DNA of 64,000 bases from Chaetoceros tenuissimus (Eukaryota > Bacillariophyta > Thalassiosirophyceae > Chaetocerotales > Chaetocerotaceae): positions 558,001-622,000 of the forward strand of contig BLLK01000062.1 in the NCBI GenBank assembly GCA_021927905.1, written 5' to 3'. This document shows positions 54,755-64,000 of this stretch, piece after piece; positions within the stretch are counted from its first letter, which is position 1; every line of letters starts with the position of its first letter. The translations under genes were made by a program, and so were the position numbers. The notes beneath the pieces were generated by a model. The model saw nothing but the letters and a program-made list of their open reading frames with translations, was not told where the DNA came from and did not search any database.

Positions 54755-55966
54755 TCTAGATTCGATCTAGGCCGTAGTTGATACTTTCGTTTTGTCAATA
54801 AATCAAAACTATGTGTTGGTTGTCCAAACTGCTGTCAGTTTTTCCTAGCTACGTTTTCTATTCCGATGAATAAAAAACCATTCCGATCCAAAACGATGAA
54901 CAAGTCCATTTTTTACTTCATCATGCTAGAAGATGAATTGGCACATTCATACACACCCTCTCTATTTCAACGACAATTTGTTAAGTTAAATAACAGGCTT
55001 GCAGATGGATGGCTGAACTAGGCAGAAACCGAGAATGCTTTCTTTCCTTATCTATTTTTGCTGTTGAATGTTTATCTCCATCCACGTTCGTTGCTCGCTC
55101 TATTGCTCAAAGAAAATTATAGGATAAGATTTGTGCAATTTATGATTATTTCTTGAAATCATGATCCAATGCTCGCAGTCAAGCGATGACAAGTCAAATG
55201 AAAACATCAAATGTCAACATTATCGTCCTGAATTAGGACATTTGGTACGTACCTCCTAAGAGAGTCGAGAAAGAGAAAACTGTATGCAATTTTAAATTTG
55301 CACAAGTTCAAGTACGTTTCATCAAGACTTTGAACGATTGAAGCAAGTTGAAGATCTAAAGAAAGATTCCCTGACCTAGGAAACCACGATACTAACACGT
55401 TTCTTCCACAAAGAGTAGGAAATGGAAACAGTTTGGGCTAGATCTGCAGAAAAAATGCAGAGCAGGCTTTGACCTCGTACTCTTTTGAACAGAGAAATAC
55501 GATCATTAGATGCATCGATTACTGACTTGCTTTGAACTTTCTTGGTGTGTAGCTACTAAGGAGTAGTAAGTACGTATGATATTCATGACTAAAAACTAAT
55601 AGCTCTCCAATTTTCCAAACTTCACACACTTCGACCGGTGAATAAAGTAGGTGTATTTGTTTTAAACATGTACTTAGTCGAAGTGTTTAAAAAAGTAAAC
55701 AATAAAAACACTATTGAAACTTCCTAAAGAAATATGGCGTATGTACTTGTTGTACTATTTGTCTCAGTCTAATTTCCGATGACGTGTAATCATGATATAC
55801 TGAATTTAGTCTTACTCAGTGCTACTTTCTTATAAACAGAACGGTAAATTGAGAAGAACAGCTGCATAAATCTTCCTTACCAGCTGCTTTTCTCCAACCA
55901 GATTGCAACACGGAGAGAAAAGTTGAAGCAAACCTCCACTCCGACATCGGCACATCCAACATCAAA
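54755..55966. other. intergenic, divergent
   Basis: 1.2 kb between divergent starts. No supported gene. The last 100 bp look like a 5' UTR with a CAAAATG start context for the next gene. Confidence 0.5.
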
Positions 55967-57913
55967 ATGCCTCATTATTTAGTTACCATGGATACCTATA
56001 GGACCCCTCCTCCTATAGAAACTAGTTCGTCACAATCACTTGCTCCTACTATGTATGAACAAACAAACAGTCCACCGCTTGTGAAGCGTTGTCGGAAACC
56101 TGAACATATGTTTAGCTTGCAAGAAACAGACGGTAGGATGAGTCTTGTGAACGAACAATGCACAAATGATGCTTCAGATACATCACATCTTGATGGAACT
56201 ATCGGTACTTCCCTAGAATCTATCAAGATACCATGTATGGATTCAGAGGCTCGTTTGACTAGGCAAGGAGAGAATCATAATCATACTACACCACCAAACA
56301 TGGAAAGCTATGCAAAACTAGGTGGTAGGCAGGAATTCCTAGTAGATCCTCTAGATACTGCTGACTCTCAGCAAGGAATTCAAGGGTCAACACATGTGTC
56401 GATGAAACATTGCCAAGTCCATAAAACACCTGTAGACCAAGAGATTCCTTTAGATACTAGTCCAAGCTTCTTTGTTCCCAGGGAAAATCAAGCACCGCCT
56501 GTAGATTTGCTTTTTCTAAAGGCATCGGATTCACTTCTAAACTCTTTTGATGCTTTGGAAGACAAGGCAATGTTTTCTCAAGTCTCTCGCTCTGTCAGAG
56601 CTGCCAAGAAAAATGAGGAAGTTATCCGTGATGATCCTGTATTCGAGAGTGAATATGATGTTTCATGTCCTGAGCTAGAAGCAATTAGTTCCCAGTCGAC
56701 CTTAGCTAGTAGTATTTCGACCTTTGGCTCTCGTCCTAGTTCCGTTACCAGCAACATGTCTAGAGTTTTGCCTAGATCTCGCTCCGGATTCTATCACCCT
56801 GATTTTCACATGAATTGGAATCATTGTGATGAGCAGGAAAGTGAAGACATCAATCCGGATCAAGCTAGCTTGGAAGCCCTAGGGTTGGATCGGCATTTCT
56901 TTCTCGATGCTCCGGAGAATAGTGCAGATGGGGATTTGCTGCACTATGCTTTAGGGCCAAGAATTTCATCATATCATAATTCATATGAAGGTACAAATTG
57001 CCATGGCTCTCCTTTGCCAAAATATGAGCGTCCATATGATCACACATATCCTGATGCATGGGGCATGGGAGACGATGTGACCTATGATACTGCTCGCGAA
57101 GAGGAAACTGTGTCCTCTCTTGACAACTCTTGTGGGTATAGAGATAAATGTCATTTCCAGTTCAAGCCTATTCACGAGTCTGAAGCTTGTGATGATCTGG
57201 ATTTCTTGAAAAGGGATATTCTTGAGGTTAGAGATCGCAACAAATTTGCAGAGGAGGCTATTACTTTGGAGCAACAGGGGATGCAAACATATCCCGATCT
57301 TGAATTTCTTGTAAATGTTCCAAAACACAACCATTGTAGAAAGAAGCCAAGACTTTCTACTCCGAAATATTGTCCTGGTTACTCTGATTCTATGATGATT
57401 GAGAACAGCGCAGTCCATCTGAATATTGAGGATGTTACTCCAAGGCCATCTCCGCGCAGAAAGGTGCCGGTATCATCACTGCAGGAAAAGGTTTCCCTTC
57501 GAAAAATCAGTATGGATGTACATGTGCAGGATCAATCTGAAATGATTACATCCAGAACTTGGCATGATCTATACAAGGACGAAGCTGCTCTTGCTACTCC
57601 AGTCACGAAAAATGGGGTGAAAAATGTTGTGACTGTGGAGAGAAACAAAAACGTTCCAGATAATGCTTCTTCCAATAGAATCATCAAACCAAAACCGCAG
57701 AAACTCACTGGATACGAAATGAATTTTGAACAGGTACCTTTTACTCGCGAGGATGGCCCAAACTGGTCATCGCCTCAGTGCAGAAACACTCGCGCAATTA
57801 GCCTCGATGGAGGTGCATTCATGCTAAAGCAACCAGAAGATACTTTTGGCGGGCAAAACTCAGAGCTAAGTTACGCATGTAACAACAATGATATTGAAGA
57901 CAACAACTATTAG
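55967..57913 (+). CDS. uncharacterised 648-aa protein
   Basis: A 648-codon uninterrupted frame in AT-rich DNA, certainly coding. Start at 55967 or at the second Met, 55988. The protein is hydrophilic, rich in Ser, Asp, Glu, Asn and Pro, with no signal peptide, membrane segment, repeat or catalytic motif that I can see. Basic patches (RRKVP, KPKPQKL) and Ser/Pro-rich stretches (TPRPSPRRK, RSRSGFYHPDF) suggest a disordered, phosphorylated, perhaps nuclear protein. I do not recognise a family. Confidence 0.75.
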   Translation: MPHYLVTMDTYRTPPPIETSSSQSLAPTMYEQTNSPPLVKRCRKPEHMFSLQETDGRMSLVNEQCTNDASDTSHLDGTIGTSLESIKIPCMDSEARLTRQGENHNHTTPPNMESYAKLGGRQEFLVDPLDTADSQQGIQGSTHVSMKHCQVHKTPVDQEIPLDTSPSFFVPRENQAPPVDLLFLKASDSLLNSFDALEDKAMFSQVSRSVRAAKKNEEVIRDDPVFESEYDVSCPELEAISSQSTLASSISTFGSRPSSVTSNMSRVLPRSRSGFYHPDFHMNWNHCDEQESEDINPDQASLEALGLDRHFFLDAPENSADGDLLHYALGPRISSYHNSYEGTNCHGSPLPKYERPYDHTYPDAWGMGDDVTYDTAREEETVSSLDNSCGYRDKCHFQFKPIHESEACDDLDFLKRDILEVRDRNKFAEEAITLEQQGMQTYPDLEFLVNVPKHNHCRKKPRLSTPKYCPGYSDSMMIENSAVHLNIEDVTPRPSPRRKVPVSSLQEKVSLRKISMDVHVQDQSEMITSRTWHDLYKDEAALATPVTKNGVKNVVTVERNKNVPDNASSNRIIKPKPQKLTGYEMNFEQVPFTREDGPNWSSPQCRNTRAISLDGGAFMLKQPEDTFGGQNSELSYACNNNDIEDNNY

Positions 57914-58421
57914 GGATACCATAGTTCTATTCAAATCATCAGCATACTTTGAAGAAACATGAAACTTCTTCAAAGAATTTGCAACAAGTATATAAACAGA
58001 ATAGAGGATTCGATTCTCAAAGGGTGGTGTACAATAAGTATTGACAAACAAAATGCTTTTGGTTGAAGAGACGGATAGTCTCTTTTGACGCATTTTTGTC
58101 GTTGGGAAATAGGGTGTAGGGAATTATATGTATATTCAAGTTTTTTCTAAAATGTAATGACATCAAGTCATAAATAGTGTAAAAAATTTTGAGAAAGATC
58201 TAGAATACCTTCTTCTTATCTTAAAAATGGATCTGATGCCCTTCAATGTGTGGCGGATGTGGCACTCTCTGTATTGTAGCAGAGTATCTAAATGAAATTG
58301 AAAGTAGACTGCTTGGCTCATGCGAGAGCAATTGGGTATCTGTGCAATTTTTAAGTTATCTAATATTTTAATATGATAGCATGTATATGAAACTTGAAAC
58401 CGTTGTTCTTCAGTGGTCATA
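57914..58421. other. convergent intergenic region
   Basis: About 500 bp between convergent stops. No feature recognised. Confidence 0.4.
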
Positions 58422-59743
58422 TTACTGTCCTCCGCGTTTTCTCTTTCCAAATACGGATCCAAATATCTTCTTGCTGACATCACCAAATTGATACCTATGA
58501 TTTGAAACAGTAAGTAATCGCCATTCATATAGGTTCAAGATTTACATAGACCAATGTAAAATTATCAGTACTTACTCTTCCTTTCCAGTAAAACTTGTCA
58601 AAGCCCTTTTAGTAATATCACCAAATTCGTAATTCTTAGCAGCTTCTTCACCAAGGAATCCTTTCACCCATTCCACTCTTCTATTTTCGATTTCCTTTGA
58701 AATATCACCGAAAGAGTAGTCATCCTTTCCAATGAATTCATAAACTTTATTGCGAGCTCTTTTGTTGATTTCAGCAGAAAGGTCTCCTACTTCATATTCA
58801 TCCTTTCCACAAAATTCAGCCACCGAGGACTTAACTCTTTGTAAAACCCCATAAGTATTTCGATACATGAAATTGTAAAGGCGTTCTATAAAATATAATA
58901 AAACTTACCTGGAGTCAATTTCTTTTGACAAATCTCCTGCCTCATAGTCATCCTTACAAATTTGCATGAGCTTCTTTACTATAGAAGATATTCATAAGTT
59001 TAGAGAATAGATACTCACCTTTCCAGTCAATTGGCAAGTCATATCTTTTCCAATTTGATCCAAGGCAACAGTCAAATCTCCGAGTTCATATTCATCTTTT
59101 CCTCTAATGTTTGCAATCTCGTCCTGCGATTCATGAAATATCAGTATTACTACAGTTGTATATACCTAATCATCGTCATTCTAAAAGTATTGACATACTT
59201 ACCTTCACTCTGCTATCAATTTCCTTGGTGATATCACCAACTGCCGTCGAAATGAAAGGTGTAAGTACTAATACATCTATCTCAAAAGCACAATGTAAAT
59301 CAACTCATATATTTAAAATTTTCTCACCCTTGTAATCATCCTTTCCAATGAAGTCTGCAGTATTTTTCTTCACTTCTTCAAGCACAGCACATCTTACAAT
59401 CTCTCTGTGTAAAACAAAACACAATATACGTGAATATTCGCTCAATCAAACTGACGTGTATACGAGCCACAGATCGAACTTACGTCAATTCCATACCGAG
59501 TCCCATCCACTCATCATCTGCTACTAGATTTCCAACTTGCTCCACTTCCTCATCGCTAAGCTTTGATTTCTCTAGAGCAGATTCAATATCTTCGTCGGTA
59601 GGACCAGCAGAGCTAAAGAGGGCAGTTTGTGCAGTAGATGAAAATACAGTTGTTGTCAATCTGTTTGTCGATACGGAGAATGCATCAGCTCCGGAACTCA
59701 CAATTGCTGCAAAGACGGCAAGGGATGCTACTGATACCTTCAT
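58422..59743 (-). CDS. plastid-targeted protein with seven GKD-Y-GD repeats, seven exons
   Basis: Exons: 59743-59484, 59404-59328, 59240-59203, 59123-59019, about 58973-58909, 58836-58576 and 58494-58422; about 292 aa. The signal peptide (VSVASLAVFAAIVSSG) ends in ADAFSVS, a plastid-import motif. After a linker come seven copies of a unit like F.GKDDY.FGDIS.EI..R: FIGKDDYK-VGDITKEIDSR, IRGKDEYELGDL, CKDDYEAGDLSKEIDSR, FCGKDEYEVGDLSAEI, FIGKDDYSFGDISKEI, AAKNYEFGDITKRA, TGKEEYQFGDVSKKI. The fourth intron is very short (about 45 nt) and its acceptor is ambiguous by a few codons; all other joins keep frame. One exon is only 38 nt. No known family was recognised; function unknown. Confidence 0.82.
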
Positions 59744-60064
59744 GCTGGATGTTTAATTCCTATAAAACGATAAAAGTTTATATGGACTACAAAGGAAGAA
59801 TCACATCGTGTCGTCATTCATCGAGAGATCTTCTTTCTTCAGATTTCTTTTCAATCCAATTCAATGTCATATCTTTGTGTCAATTCATGTCATGATGACG
59901 TATGCGAACCATTTCCCAGCCACGAAAATCTTGAGAGAGAGAGGTTTCAGGCTTCATCATTCATCATTATTTTCATTTTCTAAAACGTATTTGAATCTAT
60001 TTCTTTATTACAACTGTTATTGATATACTCTTGTATTCAAAGCTACTTCAAAATAAGGCAAACC
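59744..60064. promoter_or_regulatory. divergent promoter region
   Basis: About 320 bp between the plastid repeat protein and QTRT2 starts. It contains a near-palindromic run TCATGTCATGATGACG (about 59885-59900). No known site named. Confidence 0.4.
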
Positions 60065-61309
60065 ATGACGAAAATCAAACTCTTGATACATGCAGAAGAT
60101 GGGAGCTTTCCTCATCTGTCCGAATATCTCTTACGTAAATATTTCAACCCAAAAGATGAAACCATCAAAGATCATTTCATCTTAGGAATAGCTGTGAAGG
60201 ATACCTGCATACAACCTATTTATACAGCAAAAGAAAGTAAAAAGAAGAGAAAACGCCAAGAAAGTGACGGAGAAGAGAAAAAGGTAGCTCCCAAACCTAC
60301 TGGGTATACATTTGATACTGCAACGTTGCATGAACAAACTCGTCTCATGGAAGGGTATAATACATTTGCTGTTCCTTCGTTTGATCTTGTTGACGATGCA
60401 AAGGTACAGATGGAAAAAGACGCATCAAATAGATTGAAGAATCCTCAAAAGAACAGTACAAAGGAAGGACAAAAGTCAATAGCTTCTGTGACAAGTACCA
60501 AAAATCATCTTTCGTTGATTACTCCCAATGGGCTGCAACAGATTACGCCTGAATTATATACACAGGTTGGAAATAAGCTCAAGTGTGATCATCTACTAGC
60601 TCTTTTCGATCAGGCAAATTTAGAAGAAGGCAAAAAGAGAAAAGCAGCTGCATGTGAACGATCAAAAGCGTGGTTAGGTCTCTGTCAAAAATCTCATCAA
60701 AGTACTACAGAGTGCAAATCGAAACTATGGGCAGCCTTTTCTTGTCATGATTCCAAGTGGACATTGAATGACTCCATTCAATACATCACAGAATACAAAC
60801 AATCACTTGAAGGGATTGCAATTGTGGGTTTGCATCATGTACAATCTAGGGCAGAGAGAAAGGATTTGGTGAAAAAGATTTCATCATCGTTCAATCCTAA
60901 ACCAGCCTTGGCTATGTTGGCAGTGCCGGACCTATCTCAGCTATTTGATGCTGTTGAATGTGGAACTGAAATAATAAGTACATCGCTACCAGTCACTTGG
61001 GCAAGGTCCAATAAGTTATTTAATGTGTTGAAAGTGAAAAGCGAAGAAGTCGGAAGTGATGGATGCATAGATTTGTCTGATGAAAAGTATGCCAGAGATA
61101 CTTCTCCCTTGCTTGAAGGATGCCAATGTATGTCTTGCAGAGATTCAAGATATAATAAAGCTTATGTGCACCATTTAATAAAGGCGAACGAGCTGCTAGC
61201 TCAGATCCTACTTTTTGGGCATAATCTGTTTCAGCTGTTGACACTTTTCAAAGAAGAATTGTCCTCGGATGATCTTGACCTTTCGAAAGTGCGTGAACTT
61301 TACGAATGA
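60065..61309 (+). CDS. QTRT2: queuine tRNA-ribosyltransferase accessory subunit 2
   Basis: A 414-aa single-exon protein. With the catalytic subunit QTRT1 it exchanges guanine 34 for queuine in Asp, Asn, His and Tyr tRNAs. The TGT fold signs are VGLHHVQSRAERKDLVKKI in the barrel and the zinc site CQCMSC (Cys353, 355, 358) with a His in LLFGHNLFQLL (about 386), after the family's YVHHLIKANELLAQ helix. The active-site Asp region of QTRT1 is not seen, which fits the accessory subunit. A Lys/Arg-rich insert (KKKRKRQ) lies near residue 60. Start at 60065 chosen over an upstream in-frame ATG (60020) by alignment (MTKIKLL). Confidence 0.88.
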   Translation: MTKIKLLIHAEDGSFPHLSEYLLRKYFNPKDETIKDHFILGIAVKDTCIQPIYTAKESKKKRKRQESDGEEKKVAPKPTGYTFDTATLHEQTRLMEGYNTFAVPSFDLVDDAKVQMEKDASNRLKNPQKNSTKEGQKSIASVTSTKNHLSLITPNGLQQITPELYTQVGNKLKCDHLLALFDQANLEEGKKRKAAACERSKAWLGLCQKSHQSTTECKSKLWAAFSCHDSKWTLNDSIQYITEYKQSLEGIAIVGLHHVQSRAERKDLVKKISSSFNPKPALAMLAVPDLSQLFDAVECGTEIISTSLPVTWARSNKLFNVLKVKSEEVGSDGCIDLSDEKYARDTSPLLEGCQCMSCRDSRYNKAYVHHLIKANELLAQILLFGHNLFQLLTLFKEELSSDDLDLSKVRELYE

Positions 61310-62985
61310 GATTGAATGATTCAAGAACATAAAAGTACACCTTGCTAGGGTATACTTTATAAGAGAAATATTTTGCGTAACAATTGAGTGCTCTTGAGTA
61401 GATTTTACTTGAAAAGAGGTGAATTGTAAATCATAAAAGTTGACTGATTCGATTCGACTTTATTTTTGTCTAAGACGCTTTTTAAACGCAATCTTTGTTA
61501 TTTTCTAAGCTTTTTCGTAGGTTGCTTTTTAGCATGTTTCTCCGGAGGAGGAGAACAAAACAATTTCACATTACAATCACATAGGTTTCTCCAGGATAGA
61601 AGACTTGTGCTGTTCTTCCCAGGCACCTTGGGAGTTACTTTCAAGTCTTTTTTTTAGCCAGAATAGAATCTTTATAGTAGGTGAGTCATCTTGTTGTAGT
61701 GCCTTATATCCAAGAAGAATGAGTCAATCAGAATTCAAACTCAAACTTCAAAACCACCAATGACGTCACATCGATCACTCCTTATTATATATAATATATT
61801 ACCTATCTATAGGTTATGAGTCTGTACTTTCTCAGAGGAATGAGATGGAGAGGAGAGGCATTTTTTCAACAAAAACAAATTGGTTGGAGTGAATAAAAAT
61901 TGATTCACATCATTCCTGATTTTTGCAAACAGCAGTATTCCCAAAGATGACAAAGAATTTTGCCAATGTGAAGTAGTCAAAAAGCAGAGGTCTAGAGGGT
62001 TCCTCATCATTTTTAACTTTTTTTACAAAATTACCACCAGGCCATCAGGAGATCATTGTGAGTTGGAAAAATGTTTCAAAAGAGGTGTAGCATTATGAAA
62101 AGAGGGCTTCTCCAACGCAATTTTCAATTAGGTGATTGAGTAAAGTTGACTTTGGAAATGTGGCAAAATGAAAATTCCTCGAGGAAAGTTTCGGAAAAGA
62201 ATGCGTAGGTACCATTCGACGTTTTATTTTCAAGCAATACAGAATCCAGCTACCTTCCTACCAAAATGAAATCAAGATTTTCTCATGAGGTATGTCAGTT
62301 GATGAAGAAGGCAGTTCATGGTGATTACAGGAGACCACGCGCGCTTGACTTCGTCAAAAATAAGAAAATCATTGTTTTTCGAAATCCAAGGTAGCAGGAG
62401 GTAGAAAAGAAGACTGTCGAATCTATCATCTGCAAGAGAAAAATAATTTTAAGAAATGTGAAATCGAAGATAGAGCGAAATGTTTTGGACGTAGTAATTA
62501 AAAAGGATAATCGATTGGAGCCTTGGCTTGTATTTATTGGAAATGATAAACAGTAAGGATTTCATTCCCGAAAAACAGGTTACGGGAAAGTTGACTGAGA
62601 CTTGATGATTCTTCACTTGGCCGACTCCGCTCTTCGGACAGAGAATATTATGTACAACATGTGTGAGTATGTAATAAATAGCTAGCGCTTGAGGAATTAG
62701 AAACAGAACTTTTGTCTAGCGCTTGAGGAATTAGAAACAGAAATTTTGTCATATATATAGACTATATACATAGATACATTTGAGATTCTCTGTAAAAGAG
62801 AGTATTGATCTAAATCAAGAAGATTCAGTATAAAAATGAATGCTCGGGATCAGCGGAAGAGTGAGACGTGCACGTCTGGAAACGAATGTACAACTGTTGA
62901 CAAATCTTCTTCGTCAGAAAAGTAAAAAGAAACTGCAGAGAACATTGCTAGCAATATTAGAGGAGCATCAGCTACAGCTACTTTA
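61310..62985. other. long intergenic region
   Basis: About 1.7 kb. No supported gene. It contains a TA-rich run (61782-61801) and the 34-bp tandem duplication at 62682-62749. Confidence 0.5.
62682..62749. repeat. 34-bp tandem duplication
   Basis: CTAGCGCTTGAGGAATTAGA is the start of each unit; two units in direct tandem differ by one base near the end. Lies about 240 bp before the SANT/Myb gene. Confidence 0.9.
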
Positions 62986-64000
62986 ATGGAAAGTAAAGGA
63001 CCATGGACATACAGAGAACATTGTATATTTCTTGATGGTTTCTATACATATGGCTATAATTGGAAACAGATTGCAGATATTGTCAAGTCGCGAAATACTG
63101 AAGAAGTTAGGCATCATTTTGACTCATTCCAGAAAGAAGAACCGTTTCTGATTACTCTAAGGAGGATGCTTGATGATGAGTCTCTTGACCATATCATTGC
63201 ATGGCTACCTGATGGTCAAACTTTTCGCATTTACAATAATTGGGAGTTTACGAGAATTGCGTTGCTTCTGCATAGGTATGGATTCAATTACGATATAAAC
63301 GGTAGTGTTTGGTTTCACCCGCAATTTGGGAAGGATTTTCCCTGTAACGGGAACACGGAAGAAACAAGTCAAAGTAAAGAAAAAATAGAGAAAATGTTGA
63401 AGAAAGGATTGCAACTGAAACGAAGAACGATAAGTCTGAGATGCTCACACAATCCAATACGGAGTCTGGCATGCTGAACAATGGAAAGTGGACAGAGGAG
63501 GAGCATCGTCTTTTTGAAGAAGGCTTGGAGAAATATGGCAAAGGGCAATGGAAGAAGAAGATTACTTCACACGTCGGAACTAGAACACATAAGCAAGTCA
63601 TATCTCATGCTGAAAGCTATGTAGAAGACCCGAGAAATTCAAACACTGGGAAGTGGACAGATGAAGAACATCATCGTTTCGAAGAAGGTTTGGAGAAATA
63701 TGGCAAAGGGCAATGGAAGAAGATTGCTTCACATGTCGGAACTAGAACAAGCACTCAAGTTAATACTCATGCTCAAAGCTATGCAGAAAACTCGAACAAC
63801 ACAAACAAGGGACAGTGGACCGATGAGGAGCATAGTCTTTTCGAAGAAGGCTTGGAGCAATACGGTAAAGGAAATTGGAAGAAGATTTCTTCACATGTCC
63901 GAACTAGAACATGTACACAAGTGAAAGATTATGCGTCCAAGTACTTTGCCAAAATATCTTCAGCTGATATTAGAAAGAGGGATGATGAGGCAAAATTATT
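62986..64000 (+). CDS. SANT - HSF-like - Myb-repeat DNA-binding protein, cut by window end
   Basis: The first frame (62986-63477) starts MESKGPWTYREHCIF, a SANT/Myb repeat (WKQIADIVKSRNTEEVRHHF), then an HSF-like segment (PFLITLRRMLDDE, HIIAWLPDGQTFRIY, LLHRYGF, WFHPQFGKDF) about 18 residues shorter than a normal HSF DNA-binding domain. After that the coding frame changes: three Myb repeats (KWTEEEHRLFEEGLEKYGKG; GQWKKIASHVGTRT; GNWKKISSHVRTRT) continue in a second frame, open from about 63378 to the window end. A 1-nt loss in the A-run near 63380-63385 would explain the shift; a hidden intron there would be under 100 nt. The repeats resemble SHAQKYF-type plant Myb domains. Possible transcription factor, or a damaged copy. 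Confidence 0.8.

Noticed and set aside
1-64000. tRNA, rRNA or snRNA genes
   Set aside because: I looked for T-loop and cloverleaf patterns and found none convincing; a covariance-model scan would decide.

Overview
The window reads as nuclear DNA of a photosynthetic stramenopile, most likely a centric diatom of the Chaetoceros/Thalassiosira kind (inference). The reasons are: AT-rich DNA; short GT-AG introns (about 45-270 nt); several proteins that begin with a signal peptide followed at once by an aromatic residue (AWAF, ADAF, VCAF, VNAW), which is the plastid-import signature of diatoms; BspA-type leucine-rich repeat (LRR_5) and helicase-associated (HA) repeat families; and an HSF/Myb-rich gene content. 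No tRNA, rRNA, CRISPR array or bacterial operon was seen.

Layout. 1-4.1 kb: two LRR_5 genes on the minus strand, a relic of a third, and a 914-bp Harbinger-like non-autonomous transposon. 4.5-10.2 kb: quinolinate synthase, a coiled-coil protein and a plastid DUF1995 protein. 11-14 kb: a frameshifted LRR_5 gene, a GtrA-like membrane protein, and a 95-codon gene fusing a ubiquitin-like domain to ribosomal protein eL41. 15-17 kb: two small plastid-targeted paralogues and an LRR_5 relic. 19-23.9 kb: a frame-disrupted RING-HA gene, a Rieske oxygenase of the pheophorbide a oxygenase/TIC55 group and another frameshifted LRR_5 gene. 24-29.3 kb: a very large ubiquitin-specific protease. 29.8-35.6 kb: an intact RING-HA gene and a TPM-RING membrane protein between two FkbM methyltransferases. 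35.9-40.3 kb: a seven-exon HECT ubiquitin ligase. 40.4-47.4 kb: tandemly duplicated LRR_5 genes, one split by a young Copia retrotransposon. 47.7-64 kb: farnesyltransferase alpha subunit, a sulfotransferase-like protein, a tandem CCCH protein, a 648-aa unknown, a plastid repeat protein, QTRT2, and a SANT/HSF-like/Myb-repeat gene cut by the window edge.

The genes do not form a pathway cluster. Two themes recur. Local duplication and decay is one: LRR_5 six copies plus two relics, and pairs of RING-HA, FkbM and small plastid genes, often with copied promoters. The other is a concentration of ubiquitin-related genes (ubiquitin-like fusion, USP, HECT, three RING proteins), which is probably coincidental. 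The strongest candidate novelty is the ubiquitin-like-eL41 fusion at 13790-14077.

Gene models with introns were assembled by hand from frame continuity, GT-AG sites and family motifs; coordinates give the full span from start codon to stop codon.
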